Both the position numbers and the translations under genes were made by a program. A stretch of 64,000 nucleotides of DNA from Hofstenia miamia (taxonomy: Eukaryota; Xenacoelomorpha; Acoela): positions 1,216,331 to 1,280,330 of the forward strand of contig SCFE01000080.1 of NCBI GenBank assembly GCA_004352715.1, given 5' to 3'. The notes beneath the pieces were generated by a model. It was not told the origin of the DNA. It was given only the letters and a program-made list of their open reading frames with translations, and did no database searches. Of this stretch, positions 13,401-28,600 are shown piece after piece; position 1 is the stretch's first letter, and the number at the start of each line of letters is the position of its first letter.

Positions 13401-16400
13401 GTTTTATGTGTAGAATATAGATTATTTCAGAAAATCTGCCTAATTTTCAATCATTTTAATGAAAACCTGTATAAATTGAATTTATAGACTGTAATTGCCC
13501 ATTTAAAATATTTTTTTTAGAATTTTTCCCAATTATTTCGAAAAAATTGCTTGTTAATTCCGAGTTAAAGCATGATCATGCATACTGCACACGTTGGCTT
13601 GGAGTTTTCATGCAAAAAGATAACTAAAGATTGACTAAGTAAAATCTTGCCCATCTCTATTTTGTCGTTCAATTTCGATTACAGTTGCATCCAATCATTG
13701 AAGGAAAGCAGTAGGGGGCTGATAAAAAATTACGGATGATGTCTAGAGATCAGATCATTACACGTTTTTATAAGAATTCTTTTTATAAGAGTCACATGGC
13801 TGAAAATGCTCAGAATTTAAAAATTATTTAAGCATTAACCTGAGGCTTAAAATATTAATTCAGAGATTTCTGAAAATCTAAAATACTGAGATGTTGGTAA
13901 ATTTTCGTTTTTAGTGTTTTTAGGCTAACAATAATATTTCTTCTGTGTTTTTCACCCATTCTAACGTTCAAAAATAATTCCTGCCTTTTAGGTTTTGTGT
14001 GTTTGAAAATTTTGACCTTTCAAATATTGATAATACTCTTATAAATAAAATTCGACCTGCAGACATTTAAGAATCATGTAAGAATATTTTAGGCTCATAT
14101 TGACCGAATCATTAAGGCTTGGCTCTACACGTAAAAATCAATAAACAAATCTTCAATATCAAAGAACTTGTAGAGAACAAAACACGTTTACGTTTAGTGT
14201 CCTTTTACTCAATTGCATTACGTATTGGTTAAATATTATCAAAACAGTTTTTCTATTTTAAGTGAGCAATTGATTGTACCAAAATTATGCAATTTATCTT
14301 TTGAACTGGGAACAGTATATGAATTTCCAGCTCTTTATGTCCAATTTTCCATTGTCTGTTAAAGGAAAATCGTGCACCCATGGGATACTTAGGAAGCTAG
14401 TGTTGTTTTGTAGCAATTATGCGATTACATTAGCAAAAGGCTGCAACTCATCATTCAAATTATGCCTGTGCTCTCCAAACCTTCTCTTCTACCTAATGTA
14501 CTCACATTCGAAATATCCTGGATTTCCTAATTCACTTCCCCGAAAATTTGGATATTTTTTATTCAATCCATAAACATAATCGGTTATTGATGTTTTCATT
14601 AAGTTTATTTAGTGCTATTCAGTGTTTATCAACTGTGTTGATGATTAGACGTAATTTACTAACAAAAGATATGACATTTTTAGTCGAATACGTATTACAA
14701 ACCGGTTTTTAGGTAGTAGAATATTATTGGCTGTGGCAGAGATGAACATGAGCAAAAAATTTGGGAAACTTTAGGCCCGGCAAGATCCAATTAAACGACA
14801 GCCCATTCGGCCCATTTTATTATCCTTGACAAAAAAAATTCGGTTTATTAGACCGTTGGAAACTTATTATAGAATCTTCACATTAAAATTTAAAACTTAA
14901 ATTGGATTTTCGAAGAGTAAATGTTAAATCTGGCTTTTCTTCATTTGGTCTAATCAAATATAGGCTTCATATTTATTTCTGGTGACATTTGTTCTTCTTC
15001 CGTCGTCGTTGTTCTGACAAATGACCTAACTTTAAAATTCTTAAAATCATGCTTTTTGGTATGTACTTTCGAATGTTTAGATCATATTTTTTGTAGTCTC
15101 GAGTACCTGGGGACATAATTTTGCACAAATAAGATGCAGAATAATGGTACCTGACACAAAGTTCAGAAATAATGGCAAGCAATCAAATAATGTGACAAAA
15201 TATGCGAAACTGAAAGTGAAAGGTGTAAACGTTTGAAAATGAATCAATTAAATTGTTATAATTAGAGGGTATTTTCATAATTCTAACTAATACTAACTTT
15301 ATTGCATTTGTTTATATTTATTATTTCAGTATGATTGAAATGGAACATGTAGGTCATTATGGGATGAATGTGGTGGCGTTCTAGTTACAATGCTATAAAT
15401 ATTAATGTTTATTAAAATGTGAAAAGCCAAAAGATGACCTTAAATGTGATTTAAAATCAGTTACTTTCAATTACAAATACTTATTTAAAAAACCGCTTTA
15501 TACGCCACTTCATGATTTGTCAAGAAATTAGTCAATTTATGTAGCTTGATTTGGCAAAAGAAACAGAATAGTTATTACTGATAAAACTAAATTTTGAAAA
15601 GAATAAATGGTAATTTGAAGTATAAATCTAAGTTCGTTTAACATGGTAAGAGCAAAAAATTTAAGAAGCCACAGTTCATTTTCGAAGAATAAAAATTTAA
15701 GATAATATTAATGAATTTAGTTCATAAAAAAGAATTAGCAATGGAATTCAATAAAGAATTTCATAATGCAGGGTGTCATTCAAGGTAGAAGATTGGTAAG
15801 AACAACAAAGGCCCACTATTTTAAACAATTCTATCTATCATAATTTCCACAATGTATATATTATCAAAGGAGCTTGACTCATTATTAAAGAAATTGATTC
15901 CATCAAAATATATATATTACAAGACACATTTGACCTTGTGAATAAATTTGGTAAATATTTTGACAAAAACAAAGAAGGTAGAAAATATATTGTAAGTTTT
16001 CATGTAAAATCACTATTCAGTAATATCCCGGTGATGAAATCAATAGAACACATACTAAAACTTATTCAATAAAATGACGTATCCATTTCTCATAAAATCT
16101 AAAGGAAATTATTCAATATTGCATCCTTAAATGTTAACTTTATGTTCAATGGCGACATCTACGAATAGATGGAATGCCAATGGACTCACTATTAGGCCCT
16201 AGCAATTGATATTTTTAAAACCAAAATGGAATCGTTATCAACAAAGCCAAAGTTATATTACTGTTATGTAGACGACATTTTTACGATATTTGAAGATCAA
16301 AATCATATAGACATAGTCAACAGTTTCCTGAATAACTGTCTAGAGCAATGGTTCTCAACTGACGCCACGTGGATGCTAGGGTCCATGTAACTTTACTGGC

Positions 16401-19400
16401 AGTCCACAGACAAATAGCTGAAAAACATCAACCACAGGGATCTCATTGAATAAATTTTCTTGACATAACGATCAAAGGATTCAAAGACCACTATGAAACC
16501 TACTAATATTGACTTATATGTTCCATTACAATCGTACTGTGGCATAAAATATAAAATTAATACAATGCAGTGCTTACTAGATCGAATTACGAAAATATTT
16601 TCTAATTGATATAATTGATTCAATTTAAAATTTGAATTAACGAAGATCGTACCAATTCTAACATCAAAAATAATCTATATTTTTTTCACTACAAAGATCC
16701 TATCAACAAAATACCGGTTTCCTCCATTGTATGGAAATATAGAAATACGAATTGGAAGAATACAATCGTTCTTACATTGTAGAGGCCAAGAGACATTTTG
16801 AAATCAGGATCAATTAACACCTACGTCATTTGGAAAGTGAAATATATTTGCATAAACATCAAGCGATCAAAGATAATTTCAAAATATTACGTAGAACCAA
16901 TAACACTAACTTTGCTGAGACCCTGCTTAAAAAATACGCCAATAAGAACGAGCTGATATACAATCAGCAAAGCTATTCCAATATATTAAACATATTTTAA
17001 GTGTCTGCATATTTTAACACCATTTAATGCAGTAAGCGTAGAATTTTATTCGCACATATTTGTGCTGAAGATGCTTTATCAATCGAAACATGGTTGCGAA
17101 TGTTCAATTGAGCAAGTTAATTTATATATATACACACATGTAGGTGTGTGTTAGGATTCGTAGTGGCAAAAGTGACATGTATCAAACAAATTGTATGGGT
17201 TCTTTTGAAGAAGTTGATAATTATAAATCTGGGAGACTAGAAGTAATGACTCATTTCCGAGTGGATGTTTCACTTGAATTGTATCAACCAAGCATAGCTT
17301 ATTCTTCAGGAAAATAGGTTTATAAAATCGTCAGTTTAATACTCGTCGATTTTATAGAGAATTCGTTGCCACACATTATTTATTTTTTATTCAGTGTTTT
17401 TTATTGATCTATTGATTATTTCCTAACTTTATCTCTACGTCTATTGCTTTATTCGCTTGGGAAATACGTTAAATTTAAGCATTTTCTTCAATCAACTGTT
17501 AGTGAGCATGTGTAGAAATTGGAAATTCCTCCTTAAATGCATGATATCTTTCTCTTAATTTAAAATGTTGCTGTGAAATTTTCTTCCACTAGATCACACT
17601 AACTTCCCTTATTGAAGCTAGCTCTTATAAGGATTGTAAAAAACTTTTTCTAGTATTCTTAGCACTTCACGCTATTGTTTTTTTAGCGATCCAAAACTCG
17701 TTGTTAATTATTTCTATTTGCCCCATTTTCAAACTAGTTACTTTGTATATTATGTTTAATTCACTGCCTACTAATTTATTTTAACTAGCTAGCTAATGCA
17801 TTTTCGATTTGCTACTGATTTCATTTATCTAAGTTATTCTGTATCCAATTTCGACAAATCCCATTGCCATCACATTTTCTTGGTAATAAATATTCACGTT
17901 GTCTCTAGGCTTATCTATGGGAAAAAATTTTGTGACCTATCTTGAAAGTGTTCTCTGTTTCCGAATTCATAGTGAATCAAATGTTTATTATTCACTACAT
18001 TCTGTCGGGACTGTAGTCATGCCTTACCTTGAAAACCCGCAATTTCATAAGAGTGCATGTAACCTATTTATGCCTGAAATTATTCTCGAAGACCGAGGCC
18101 CATCGAATTCATCAGAATCTAATATCTGGATGTTACATAGGATAGGTGTAGCGAATACGAGACCACAGAAGTCAGATGTGTTCGGTCTGCCCTATTTTGG
18201 AAAAAGTATTGTTATGTTTCGATCTATCACCCCTATTACAGTTTCTGCTTTCATACATTGCAAAAATTTCATTAAAAAATTCATCGAATCTCCCAGGGTA
18301 AGAATTGTCATGCTCAAAATTCATTAGATATAAATTCTGGGTTTTTAATGAACGTTTTGGTTAATTAAAAGAATAGATGTATACTTTAAATAGTGGGGTT
18401 AATAATAACATTACGAAGTTGGATAACTACTATTTAGGTTAATTGACCATTGTGCTTAGTGTAGGGGGTATACAGTGATCCTAAATAAGGTCACCCAATC
18501 AATAATGTGTGTAGGTAATAACGGGACCAGCAATATGGTAGCGATTCCCATGCATGATTACTGTGGGTATTATTGTACATTGATTAATTGTGAATGTTTA
18601 ATGCTCTAGATTTTTTATACTCTAAAACAAAATTACCGGCAGTATGATGATGCACATTGAATTTCATTTAGATGGTAATCAAATATATCTGATTTTTTAA
18701 TCTAAATTTAAACTGATTTTTCGTTTTGATAAAATCCATACATCTTAGAAGCACTTTTTTATAGATATTTGTATTTCCAATATAATATATTTTATTCAAC
18801 TACGCCCTGATATTAAGGTTAAAAATGAAGCGGTCTCGTACTATCTACACTTGTAGGTAAGAGACCATCTAATTGTGACATCATTAAGCCCGTTACCTAA
18901 TTAAAGTTTAGCCATTATTATAATGCCTAGGTATATAAAACAAGTTGCTGAAGACATTGTTAAAACATATTAGTGTGTATCTGTAGTTCTGTTTAAACTA
19001 ATTTTTCATTTTTATAAATGATTAAAAATTAAACAGGCTTTTCGTGGAATGAAGGACTTTAGACTATCTGAATAATTTTATAAAATTATGAATTAAATTA
19101 TAAGCTTGCAGGTATAACTAATGTCCTAGAAATACTTGTGTTATATCTTTTTCACTGTGATAGTAAGCACTCGATAACAGTTTACAATTGATGTTACTAG
19201 AGGGAGACATTAAAATCGCAGAATTTGATTCAGTTCATTTTAAGGGCCCGCATTAATGAAAATCGATGAAGCTCCCGCTAACAATGTAAGTTTTCTGTTG
19301 CTTAGCCTTAAATGATCATCATCTGCTAACTCTCCACTGAAATTCGAACGATAGTTTTCATTCATGCTGTTTTTACTCTTCGCGTTTCAGTGCAGCACTT

Positions 19401-19554
19401 AATTCTATTCACAATATTCTCATTTCTAAACTGTAACTAGTTTTTCTAGATGTTCTATTTAATGCATTTAAACTAACTTATTTAAAAACCCACTATTAGT
19501 AACATCATTTTGAATCGGAAGAAATAAATTACATACAAAGATTAAATTTACTAC

Positions 19555-19607
<53 letters not shown>

Positions 19608-22600
19608 TGATATTCTTAGAATTTAGTATACATATTGAACGGTAAGTTTTAATACCAAATCTAAATCGACGTTGATCTTCAATTCACTTCATCTGTGTAT
19701 AAAGTCTATTTTGGTTACAGCGCTTTGCTTTTCTATCAACAAATATTTTAAGAACGTGCTACCTCGACGGAATCTATGTTCATCAATAGAATATTCTATC
19801 AATGTTTTGCATTTACACATAGCCAGTTTTTTAATGTTTAGATTTCTACTAAAGACTCACTGACATCATGGTGGAAGCGGTTATCAGTAATGGAGAAAAT
19901 TCTCCTTCTTCTTTGTTGTTTTCTTGGAGTTTTTCTTATCATATTTATTATTCTTTATTGCATCGCATCATCTACGAAGCATCCAGATCAAACTGGTAGT
20001 TACTTCTTTTTGTTAATTATATAATATTCATATATCAAATTTAATGTAATTCGTAAAATATTAGTTCTATTTATAAGCATGTGAATCCAGATGTTGAATA
20101 TGGTGTAATGTGGTACTCTTTTCATTTAAACATTGGTTTGGGATTGTAAAATATGAATTTAAAAGCCAATTGTTTCTGTTGTGAATATCTTTTCACCAAC
20201 AATTTAAAATGTACTTAGTTTATAAAATTAACGGAATTTTTGTTCATCTATAACCGCCAACACTTTAACGCATTGATAAATCTTTTGCATCCAAATTAAC
20301 GTCGTATAGGCAAATATTTCCTCTTCAGAGGTTTAGTACCACCTCAAATTTCATTAAAATCTTTCAAATTCAATGGCTGTTGATTAGAGCATTTTAGACT
20401 AAAACAACTAAAATCTTTCCATAAATAATTTTTCTTACAGTTAAATCTTTACCTACTATCCGATAATTATCACTCGGAATAATAGGCTGTTTCCTAAATT
20501 AATGTGTTGTACAATTAGTGAATTGTTGCTCGTACATGGGCGTAACCAAGACTTTTTCCATTGAGACGCAAAATTCTATAAAATGTCATGATACTGTGTT
20601 TTAGTGGTTTTCGGAATAGCTTGGATTAATGAGCAAAAATTAATTAACTTAATTCATTTCATAATATTTACCCAATCTGTCTTGAAAAAAGGAAATTTTT
20701 AGTTTTTGTGGCAGAATTTTATTTGAGAGCAGTTGCCCCTCTCCTTCGCTCATTCCTAGATACCTCATCTCATCCAGGGCTGTAAATGGGTTGGGCAACA
20801 TTTCTTTACAATTTTTTGGATTGGGTATGAAAACATATAAATCGGATGGGGAGATTATTCAAGGCAATATGAGTGGTGATTGGGTCATTTAAAAGCATTA
20901 TGTATGAAGGATTGCAGGAGTTATATACTGTTTGTGTTAATTTTTTAAATTTCATGTCATTAAATTTACTTTTTAGTACCCTTTATCACTTTTTTCTCTT
21001 TAGTATATTTTATATGTGTTTTTTTCAAATCTGTTTATGTACATGTAAGTGGGCTATGAAACAAAAACTGTGGAGTTATTGTTATTGTAGTTGTCGTATT
21101 TGGCTCACACTTTGTCACACTTTGGGTTCGATCAGACGCGTTAAGAGCTCAAAAGAGCTTCGGTTGTATTAAAATATCTTGATCCATTTACAGACCTGAT
21201 CCGATCGTACAATATATTCAGAAATTTTGAATTAGTTGGCAAACTACATGTATGAATGAATTGTTTAATGAATTTTGTAAAAAGCACGTTGATGATTAGT
21301 TTTTAGATTTTCAAAGGTAAGAGTTTTTTATTAAATCTTTTTTACGTTTCCAGTTTTCATTGAAAACTGATTAGTCATTCTAGTTCGATTCACATCAACT
21401 ATCTACCATGACATTCTTTTAAATTTTTTAACATTGGCACATTTTCATTTTGTTTCTGTTGGCGAACGGGTTCTTCCTACTTATGCCCCGCAATAAACTC
21501 AAGCACTAAAGTCAAGAAACATATTTGAAAATTATTGCAGTTCTTAAATTGCTGGAAGCCATTGTTGTTTTTTTGCATAAGATGCATTTGTTTCACAATT
21601 TTGTTTGTTAACAGTTGAGTCTTTATTGCGAGGCAAGCCTCAACTTCTTTTTATATTGTCGTTGTTAAATCATCATCGATACTTTAAATTTTTACTATAA
21701 AATGACTGCTGTTGAAGGCCCACCCACAGGTCATCTAGAAGGCTTACCTTACGAAGTGACCAAAAATGTCAGTAGTCACTCCAAAATGCATAGCTCCCAT
21801 CCTGGTTGTTAGCAAGCAGAGAAAACTCAACTTTTTAACCCTATTAACACCTGGCAGAGGTACCGGCAGCTTCTGTTATTACATTTTGCATTCCGTTATT
21901 GAACAAAGCTAGATCAAGACCCAAGACTTTACCTAGATATATTGACAACAGGAAAACAAAAGAAAATTGTATAAATCAATATTTCCTGTATATGATAATT
22001 TTTCTGTCCAAAAACAAAAATGCGTGGAAGTGTTTGTTTAATTAGCGAACAGTAGTGATTAGTATTTACGATGTTTATTTATTAACTCTTTGTAAAAAAT
22101 ATTTCTAGTTGAATTTAGTATCCATTTGGTATCAGTTTTTGATGAAAATATCATTTGAGTTTCATGCAACAATTGATGTCATTCTAATCTTTTTTTGTCT
22201 TATAGAGGTAAATTCTTCCAAAAGTGTTGTCAGCACTTCAAATAATATTTGGATATCATCCATATTATGAGTTTCATCATTTTACATATTTTTAGGTATA
22301 TTTGGCTATTTAAGCCAGAAGTGCCCATTATGTTATGGTATCATACCATATTAAGGATACCATAATGGTATGGTAGAAAAAAATTTATGGCCATTATGGA
22401 TTTCAAAATTAATAATATGGGTATAATCGCAATCCATAAATGTATTGTTATATATATATATATATATTGAATGGGTAAACATTTATTTTAGAAACTTTTT
22501 TTGAATTACTTGTGATATCAGTACAATTTCATATTACTTGGTGCCTTCTAATTTCAGCTTTTAATTTGATACTGATTTTGCTAAATATTATAAATTACTT

Positions 22601-25600
22601 TATTAAATTGGTAATACCCCATATTTCCTACGGACACTCAAACTCCAATTTTAGTGATAGAGGCTTTGAGAACCTCTATCCGGTTCTTAGCATGTCAAAA
22701 TAACCGGTGCTAATAGGGTTAAAATATAATGTGTGCTTAATTTTTATGTACTATTCGAATGATTATTATGTCGTTCGTTGGATTAAAATCGTAATTGGCT
22801 ATTTTTGGGCTTTTTGTTTGCTGAAGGTTCATTTGAATTGAATTTTTTAAATTTTTTATATTTGTGACATTCAATCTAAATGGTTATATGGGCTTCTTCA
22901 TTTTAGGATTTACAAAAAACGCTAAAAGTGGTAGGATTCTTTTACCATGCAACAGCCAATCTACGCTCTTCAAATTATCTTCATAGTAATTTGAATGTGT
23001 AAATCTAAAAGTTTTTCGTTTTTTAAATAAAGTTTTCTTTTAAAATAGCATTCTGTTGAAGCATTTTCAAGGAGGTAAGCGTAGAAGTTGAATATTTTCA
23101 CTAGTTCTTAGATATTTATTGCATTCATTAAATTATGCAGTAACTTCAAAGAAATTTTAGGTCTTTGTCGGATAAAGGTGCAAGATGTTAACGTTGCGAG
23201 CTCATATGTGAACAATATAACTAAAATATTCAAATTTTATGTTCAGTTGTTAATTCTCTCTACTGATCGCAAATTCACAATTTTAAACGACTGTTGATCA
23301 ATATACATACAAGGGGGTGAAAAAGTCAGGTAATATTGGAAATTTTTGGCTAACCTTTGCCATGGAGTAATGCAAAGGTTATTTATGAGTTTTACTAGTA
23401 GTAGTCTAACAACCCATATGTTATAATGAATCACATCATTTTTTTCAATATAATGTTATCTGATTTTTTTACAATCCTATAGTTGCCAAATCCTGTACTG
23501 AAAGCGGACCCTAGTGTTGCGGAATAAGTCCAAGTGTTTTTCTTTACATCAACATTTTGTTTATCTGTACATGGCAATTGAAATTTTTCATGGTTCTGAT
23601 AAAAATTCCAAACATGAGAATCATCGGCACAAACATTCAATAGTAAATGATGTAGTGTAGTGTTTTTTAGAACATCTTACTCATCTTTCGTCCAATCTGA
23701 AATTTTATTCCCAATTTTAATTCTTAAGTCATTGTTGAATCAGATCTAGTTTTGATTTCCAGAAACCAAATTGTGCTAATTCAGTGGTCGCTTGCGCAAC
23801 AGCTAACCAAATTCTGTAAGTACACCTTCGGCGCTGGAACCTCTTTAATGGGTAGCTCCGACAAAATATACAGTTAAGGTTAGTTGTTGCTCTTATAGGC
23901 TTTCGACCTCCTAATTACGTGAACATTAGGAATGTAGAGAATTTAGTTGTTTTTAATAATTGGAATATTCAATGAAAATTCATAAATCATTTCAAGTACT
24001 TTAAGCACAACAATACACTCTAGTGTAAATTTTCAAAACTACATTCGAACATGTTCACCAAAAGATGTGTTTGCATCTCAGGATTTCCAAATTTCATACT
24101 AGGCTTGGTAAAGATTTATTGAAAATGTTGTTCTTTATAAAAGACATAGGCAGATCGAAGCTAAAAGTGTTTTGTTTTAGCTTTTTTAAGCACGTTTGTG
24201 AAACATATTTTGGAAAATATCATTAGAATGATATGTGTTGTACGCTTCATGATGTCAACGGGTATTTACATTCAGCTTTATACCTGAAATTCTTTTACTC
24301 TGTAATTGAAGGTGGAACGGATCTGTATCATCCGGCATTTGCGCTTTATAGGTGGGCATTGGCAAATTATGAGCAATTCATGAGTTAAATCAGAATATGT
24401 TTCAATACTGTTTTATACCTGCGAAATGATTAAACCCAACTTTCAGTAATAAGTATGATCCATATTTTAACACTTTTGGGTAAATTATAAAGAAAAATAA
24501 GCAAAGATTTTCCACTTTTTCTAGAAATTTCCATTTAATTATTTACGTAAGTAATCATTGCTTTGATTGGCACAATTAACAACTATTGCTTGTAGTATAG
24601 TCCTCATATATTGCCAGAGTGGAGTATAAAACTTAACACTGTCTAAAAATCATCGTCCAACGGATATTTTGATTGCAATATGACTCTTATTACGTGCTTG
24701 AACAACAATCGTTTTAATCATATTTAGGTTGGACGTTTTGAAATATATAAAGGGTTGGGGTGGGGTAAACATATTTTCCGTTTTAGTGAATAAATTCTCC
24801 CTTAACTTTGAATATGGTAAGCCTGAACACTAATCGTTGCAAAAAAGTTATCATTTTTCCAATTTTGGGCATTATTTTTGCTGACGTTAGCGCTAGTTAG
24901 AGTTACGTATGCCGTTTTTGTAATTTTAGGAGGTACATTCTTGCCACCAGCTGAATAATAGCCCAAAATGATTTTTTTCTTATCATGATTAAAGAAATAT
25001 GCCTTATAAACACTTACTGACAAGCCACAATAATCAAAAGAATGGGGAGTGGATATGATTGCATTCAAAATCATCCAAAATTCATAAAGTAAATTTTTTG
25101 TAGTCATCAATATCTCATTCTAACTAAATGAATAACACTACAACTATGCTAAAATATACTAAGAAATATAAAATCTTAGTTTTTCTTCATAAAACTCAAA
25201 TTTACGTCATACTTCGCAGGAGGTTCTGCATACAATACGTTTCACTCTTCATGTTATTGGTCAATTTCTTTCGTTTTGTTTGTAATTCGGTTGTCCTCTG
25301 ATCTCATCAACGCATTTCAAATAACGTTGCAAATATTGGCTCTTTCTAGTAGGGTCTCTTCTTCGAACTTGGTGTATGCCAAAGGGAAGGAGTCCCTTTG
25401 AAAACAGTATTTGGTACGATAAATACATCAAATCAATCTAAGTTTTTGCATTTAGTAACCTTAAACATGCAACTTTGCAATCATAACATCTACTTGTCAA
25501 TTATAAACAAAATATCTGCTTACATCTGTAGTTTTTCACAATTTTTCGAAAAAATGGGTTTCTGACATCATATTGAAGCTGAAATTACCTCGTGTGACGT

Positions 25601-28600
25601 CATTAGTATTTTTTTTAAATCATGGATAATGTACCTCAATCTTTTCCACCATCTGTGAAAGTTTAAAACATTTCCATTAACCTGTAAATTTTTATGGTTA
25701 TTTCACTGTTTCCTCCTTGCAATAGTAATAACGAAACTGTAAAGTGTATATTCTGATATACATTATCGGTTTGCAAGAAATCCTACCAGTGTAAGCATTT
25801 GGCCCACACACAACGAGTGATTCGTTGCCCATTTTATACTTCTTACATACGGAAAAGTGTATGTGGTTTAAAGCTTGATATGCAAACTAACCCTTCACAT
25901 TCTTCAAAACAAATTTCCAGACTTGAAGTGTTAGATCAATAATATTAATCTTTTGAGTGTTGATCTAGGTGAAGATCATTAAATTTAAATATATCTTTTA
26001 CATTTGATTTATCTTAGCGTACGTTGTGGCGTCATTAGGTCAGTCGACTAGTACATACGCAAAAGTGTAGTGCATCTGATATTGTCTGTGAGCAAAGGTC
26101 TCTTGTTTGAGAAAGCGAAAATCATGCAGTAGTGACTTAAAGTAATGAAACACCGTGTGGTATAATAATGAAGCACCTACTATTGTGGAGACATGCTTTC
26201 TGGGAAAATTTCAATTGCGCCATTAGTGTTTTTTACAATAATGTGTTGTTTAAGGCAATCATTTTGTATGTTATTTTCACTCAAGCCCGACATCTAAGAC
26301 TAGCCTACCCAATTGATATTGATTAAAAGTATTGAAACATTAGTTTTGCAATCGCACTTTTTTATTCAAGATGCATAATCTACAGAAGATTTTAGAAGTG
26401 AAGTCAGTCGATGTAAGCTCGGCATGTTGTTTTTAGTGCGGAAATTTATGTTTAGAAATTTTGGATCTAAATATTTTCGGGTAAGACAAGTCATTAGAAT
26501 TAAAGAGATGAAGATCATAACGAATTTCAATACGTTTTAAAACAATGTCAAATATCTGCAGTTGTATTGCTTTCATTTCAATCGAACAAATACATCAAGG
26601 CACAACAGATAAACTAGTAAAGCACTGTTCTTAGGATTTCAGTTCAAATATCAAGCGACAACAGCAACGTTCAACGAATAATTTTTTTGATAAATTTTAT
26701 TTATTTTGTTATTAATTTTTTTAATGAAGAAATATTTCAACTATTTCGAATTATTTAATGGTAAAGAATAGATTTCATTTAAAAATTATTCCAAACCTTC
26801 CGCTAGGCACGTGTTAGCAGTTGCAAATGAGGGTTACCACTGTCGAAACCTAGTTCTTCTGACACTACACAAACAAGTAGACTCCTTTTATTCCTTAGAA
26901 TTATTCAACCTTCCCACAAAATTTCGCTCGAATGGAAAAGCTTTTCACCGTCGCCTATCAAGACCCATGTTTGTGTAAAACTCTCATGTTATTTTACCAT
27001 AATATGAGCTACGACGGAATATATGAATTCTACAAATTTAGCATTTCGTTCCCCACCATTTTCTTGTTAAAATAATTTGATCTGTTTGCCTAAGCTTTGT
27101 TCATAAAAATTGTTTCTAGGCATTACAAAATGACTTTGGGTACCCAATTGCGGGGCGGGTCGGGTTCTAAACATGGTAAATGTCAACAAAATTTAGAGTG
27201 CTTAATCAAAAAGGGACTTGATGTTAATTATCACTCGATTTGTGAAAGATCCAAGACGTTAAGTAAAGGTATGTTTACCTTATCAGAAAATAATCGATGT
27301 TGATCAACACTTGATTGGTAAGAGATCTAATATCTTTCAGGTCAGTTTGGGTCAGATTTGGGTCGTGTTGGGTTTGGATAGTGAATAATCTGATCATGTC
27401 GGGTTCGGGTCCATGCTAAACTCATATTGTCACGCTCTACTAGATGTTTTTCAACGAACAAAGTACAATTCCATTTGTACACACATTTGGCTAGAAATGT
27501 ATACATAAATGTTATCTTCACATCCACACCTGGTTAATTACAGAATGTGTTTGCGGTTTTTAATTTCAATTAAAAGTTTAAATAGCATTGCTAGTTTTAA
27601 TAAACTTGTTTGATGTCATTCTGAAACCATCCTAACATCATGTTCAGTCAAATGCTTAGTTGTAGTTCAACTGCTTTTGTTTGACACTTTGTTTTCAATT
27701 TAGCAGGTATCACTGATAAGAGAAGTTCCCAACAACCAATTGTATGTGATGACAGCATTCGATTAACTAGTCATTTTCGATTATATGCCACGTTTTCAGC
27801 ATTATTAAGCAATTTCAATCATTAATACATAAAAATTCATATATTAATTCCTTTTTTAATATCACGCGAAGGTGCAAGTATACAAACACTTCCGTAATTT
27901 TCTCACATAAACAATTTGGTTTACAATAAGAAGTTAAAGCTGTGTCAGATATATGCAGCTTGTCTAAATTCACGTTGGAAATTGATCATTTCCATAAGTA
28001 ACCATGAAGAATAGAATTTTTTCTTTGGAGACTAAAATCTATTTTTTGTGCTATCACAAATTGTTTTTTTCGTATTTTGATGAGGTACGCATGGTTGACC
28101 ATTTAAATGAATTGTTTTAAACGGTTTTAAACGTCGTTTAAATCAGCCGTTTGTTTAAATGCAGCAGTCACTTAAACGATTTCGTTTAAACTTCGTTTAT
28201 TTGACAGGCTTTATTGAAACGGGAAGTTGAGGGCATCTAAAATGTAGTAAACAAGCAATAAATAGCATATTGAAACTTAAAGAATTGCTTTAATCAATAT
28301 TATATGATCAACAATTTGAGAAAAAAGCAAAATCTTTTCTTAAGTTATGTAAATCTGACAAATCAGATATTATTGTCTAGGCATATGTAGCAAAACATAG
28401 GTGGATACTCCTACTGTAGCAATTCAAACCACTCTCTTAGATGTTCAGGTTTTGAAGATATATCAAACTAACACCTATGCTGATCTGCAATGTTGTATTG
28501 AAAACTAGCTGAACAATTTTCGATCAGAAGCGGCTTTTGAACTATTTGCTGAAAGTACTCAATTTCCGATCAGAATTGCTGCACGATACTTGCTCACAAT

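Noticed and set aside
16341-16415. CAATGGTTCTCAAC, like a hAT terminus, inside Penelope relic 1
   Set aside because: It seems to interrupt the RT frame, but I found no matching opposite end or target duplication.
19672-19863. 63-codon plus-strand frame overlapping M13 exon 2
   Set aside because: Different frame from the exon that joins in phase to exons 1 and 3.
24802-25110. 102-codon minus-strand frame
   Set aside because: No recognisable domain or splice sites. A few frames this long are expected by chance at this AT content.
27140-27410. GGGTCGGGTT and GGGTTTGGAT strings as possible transposon ends
   Set aside because: No inverted partner or target duplication could be paired.
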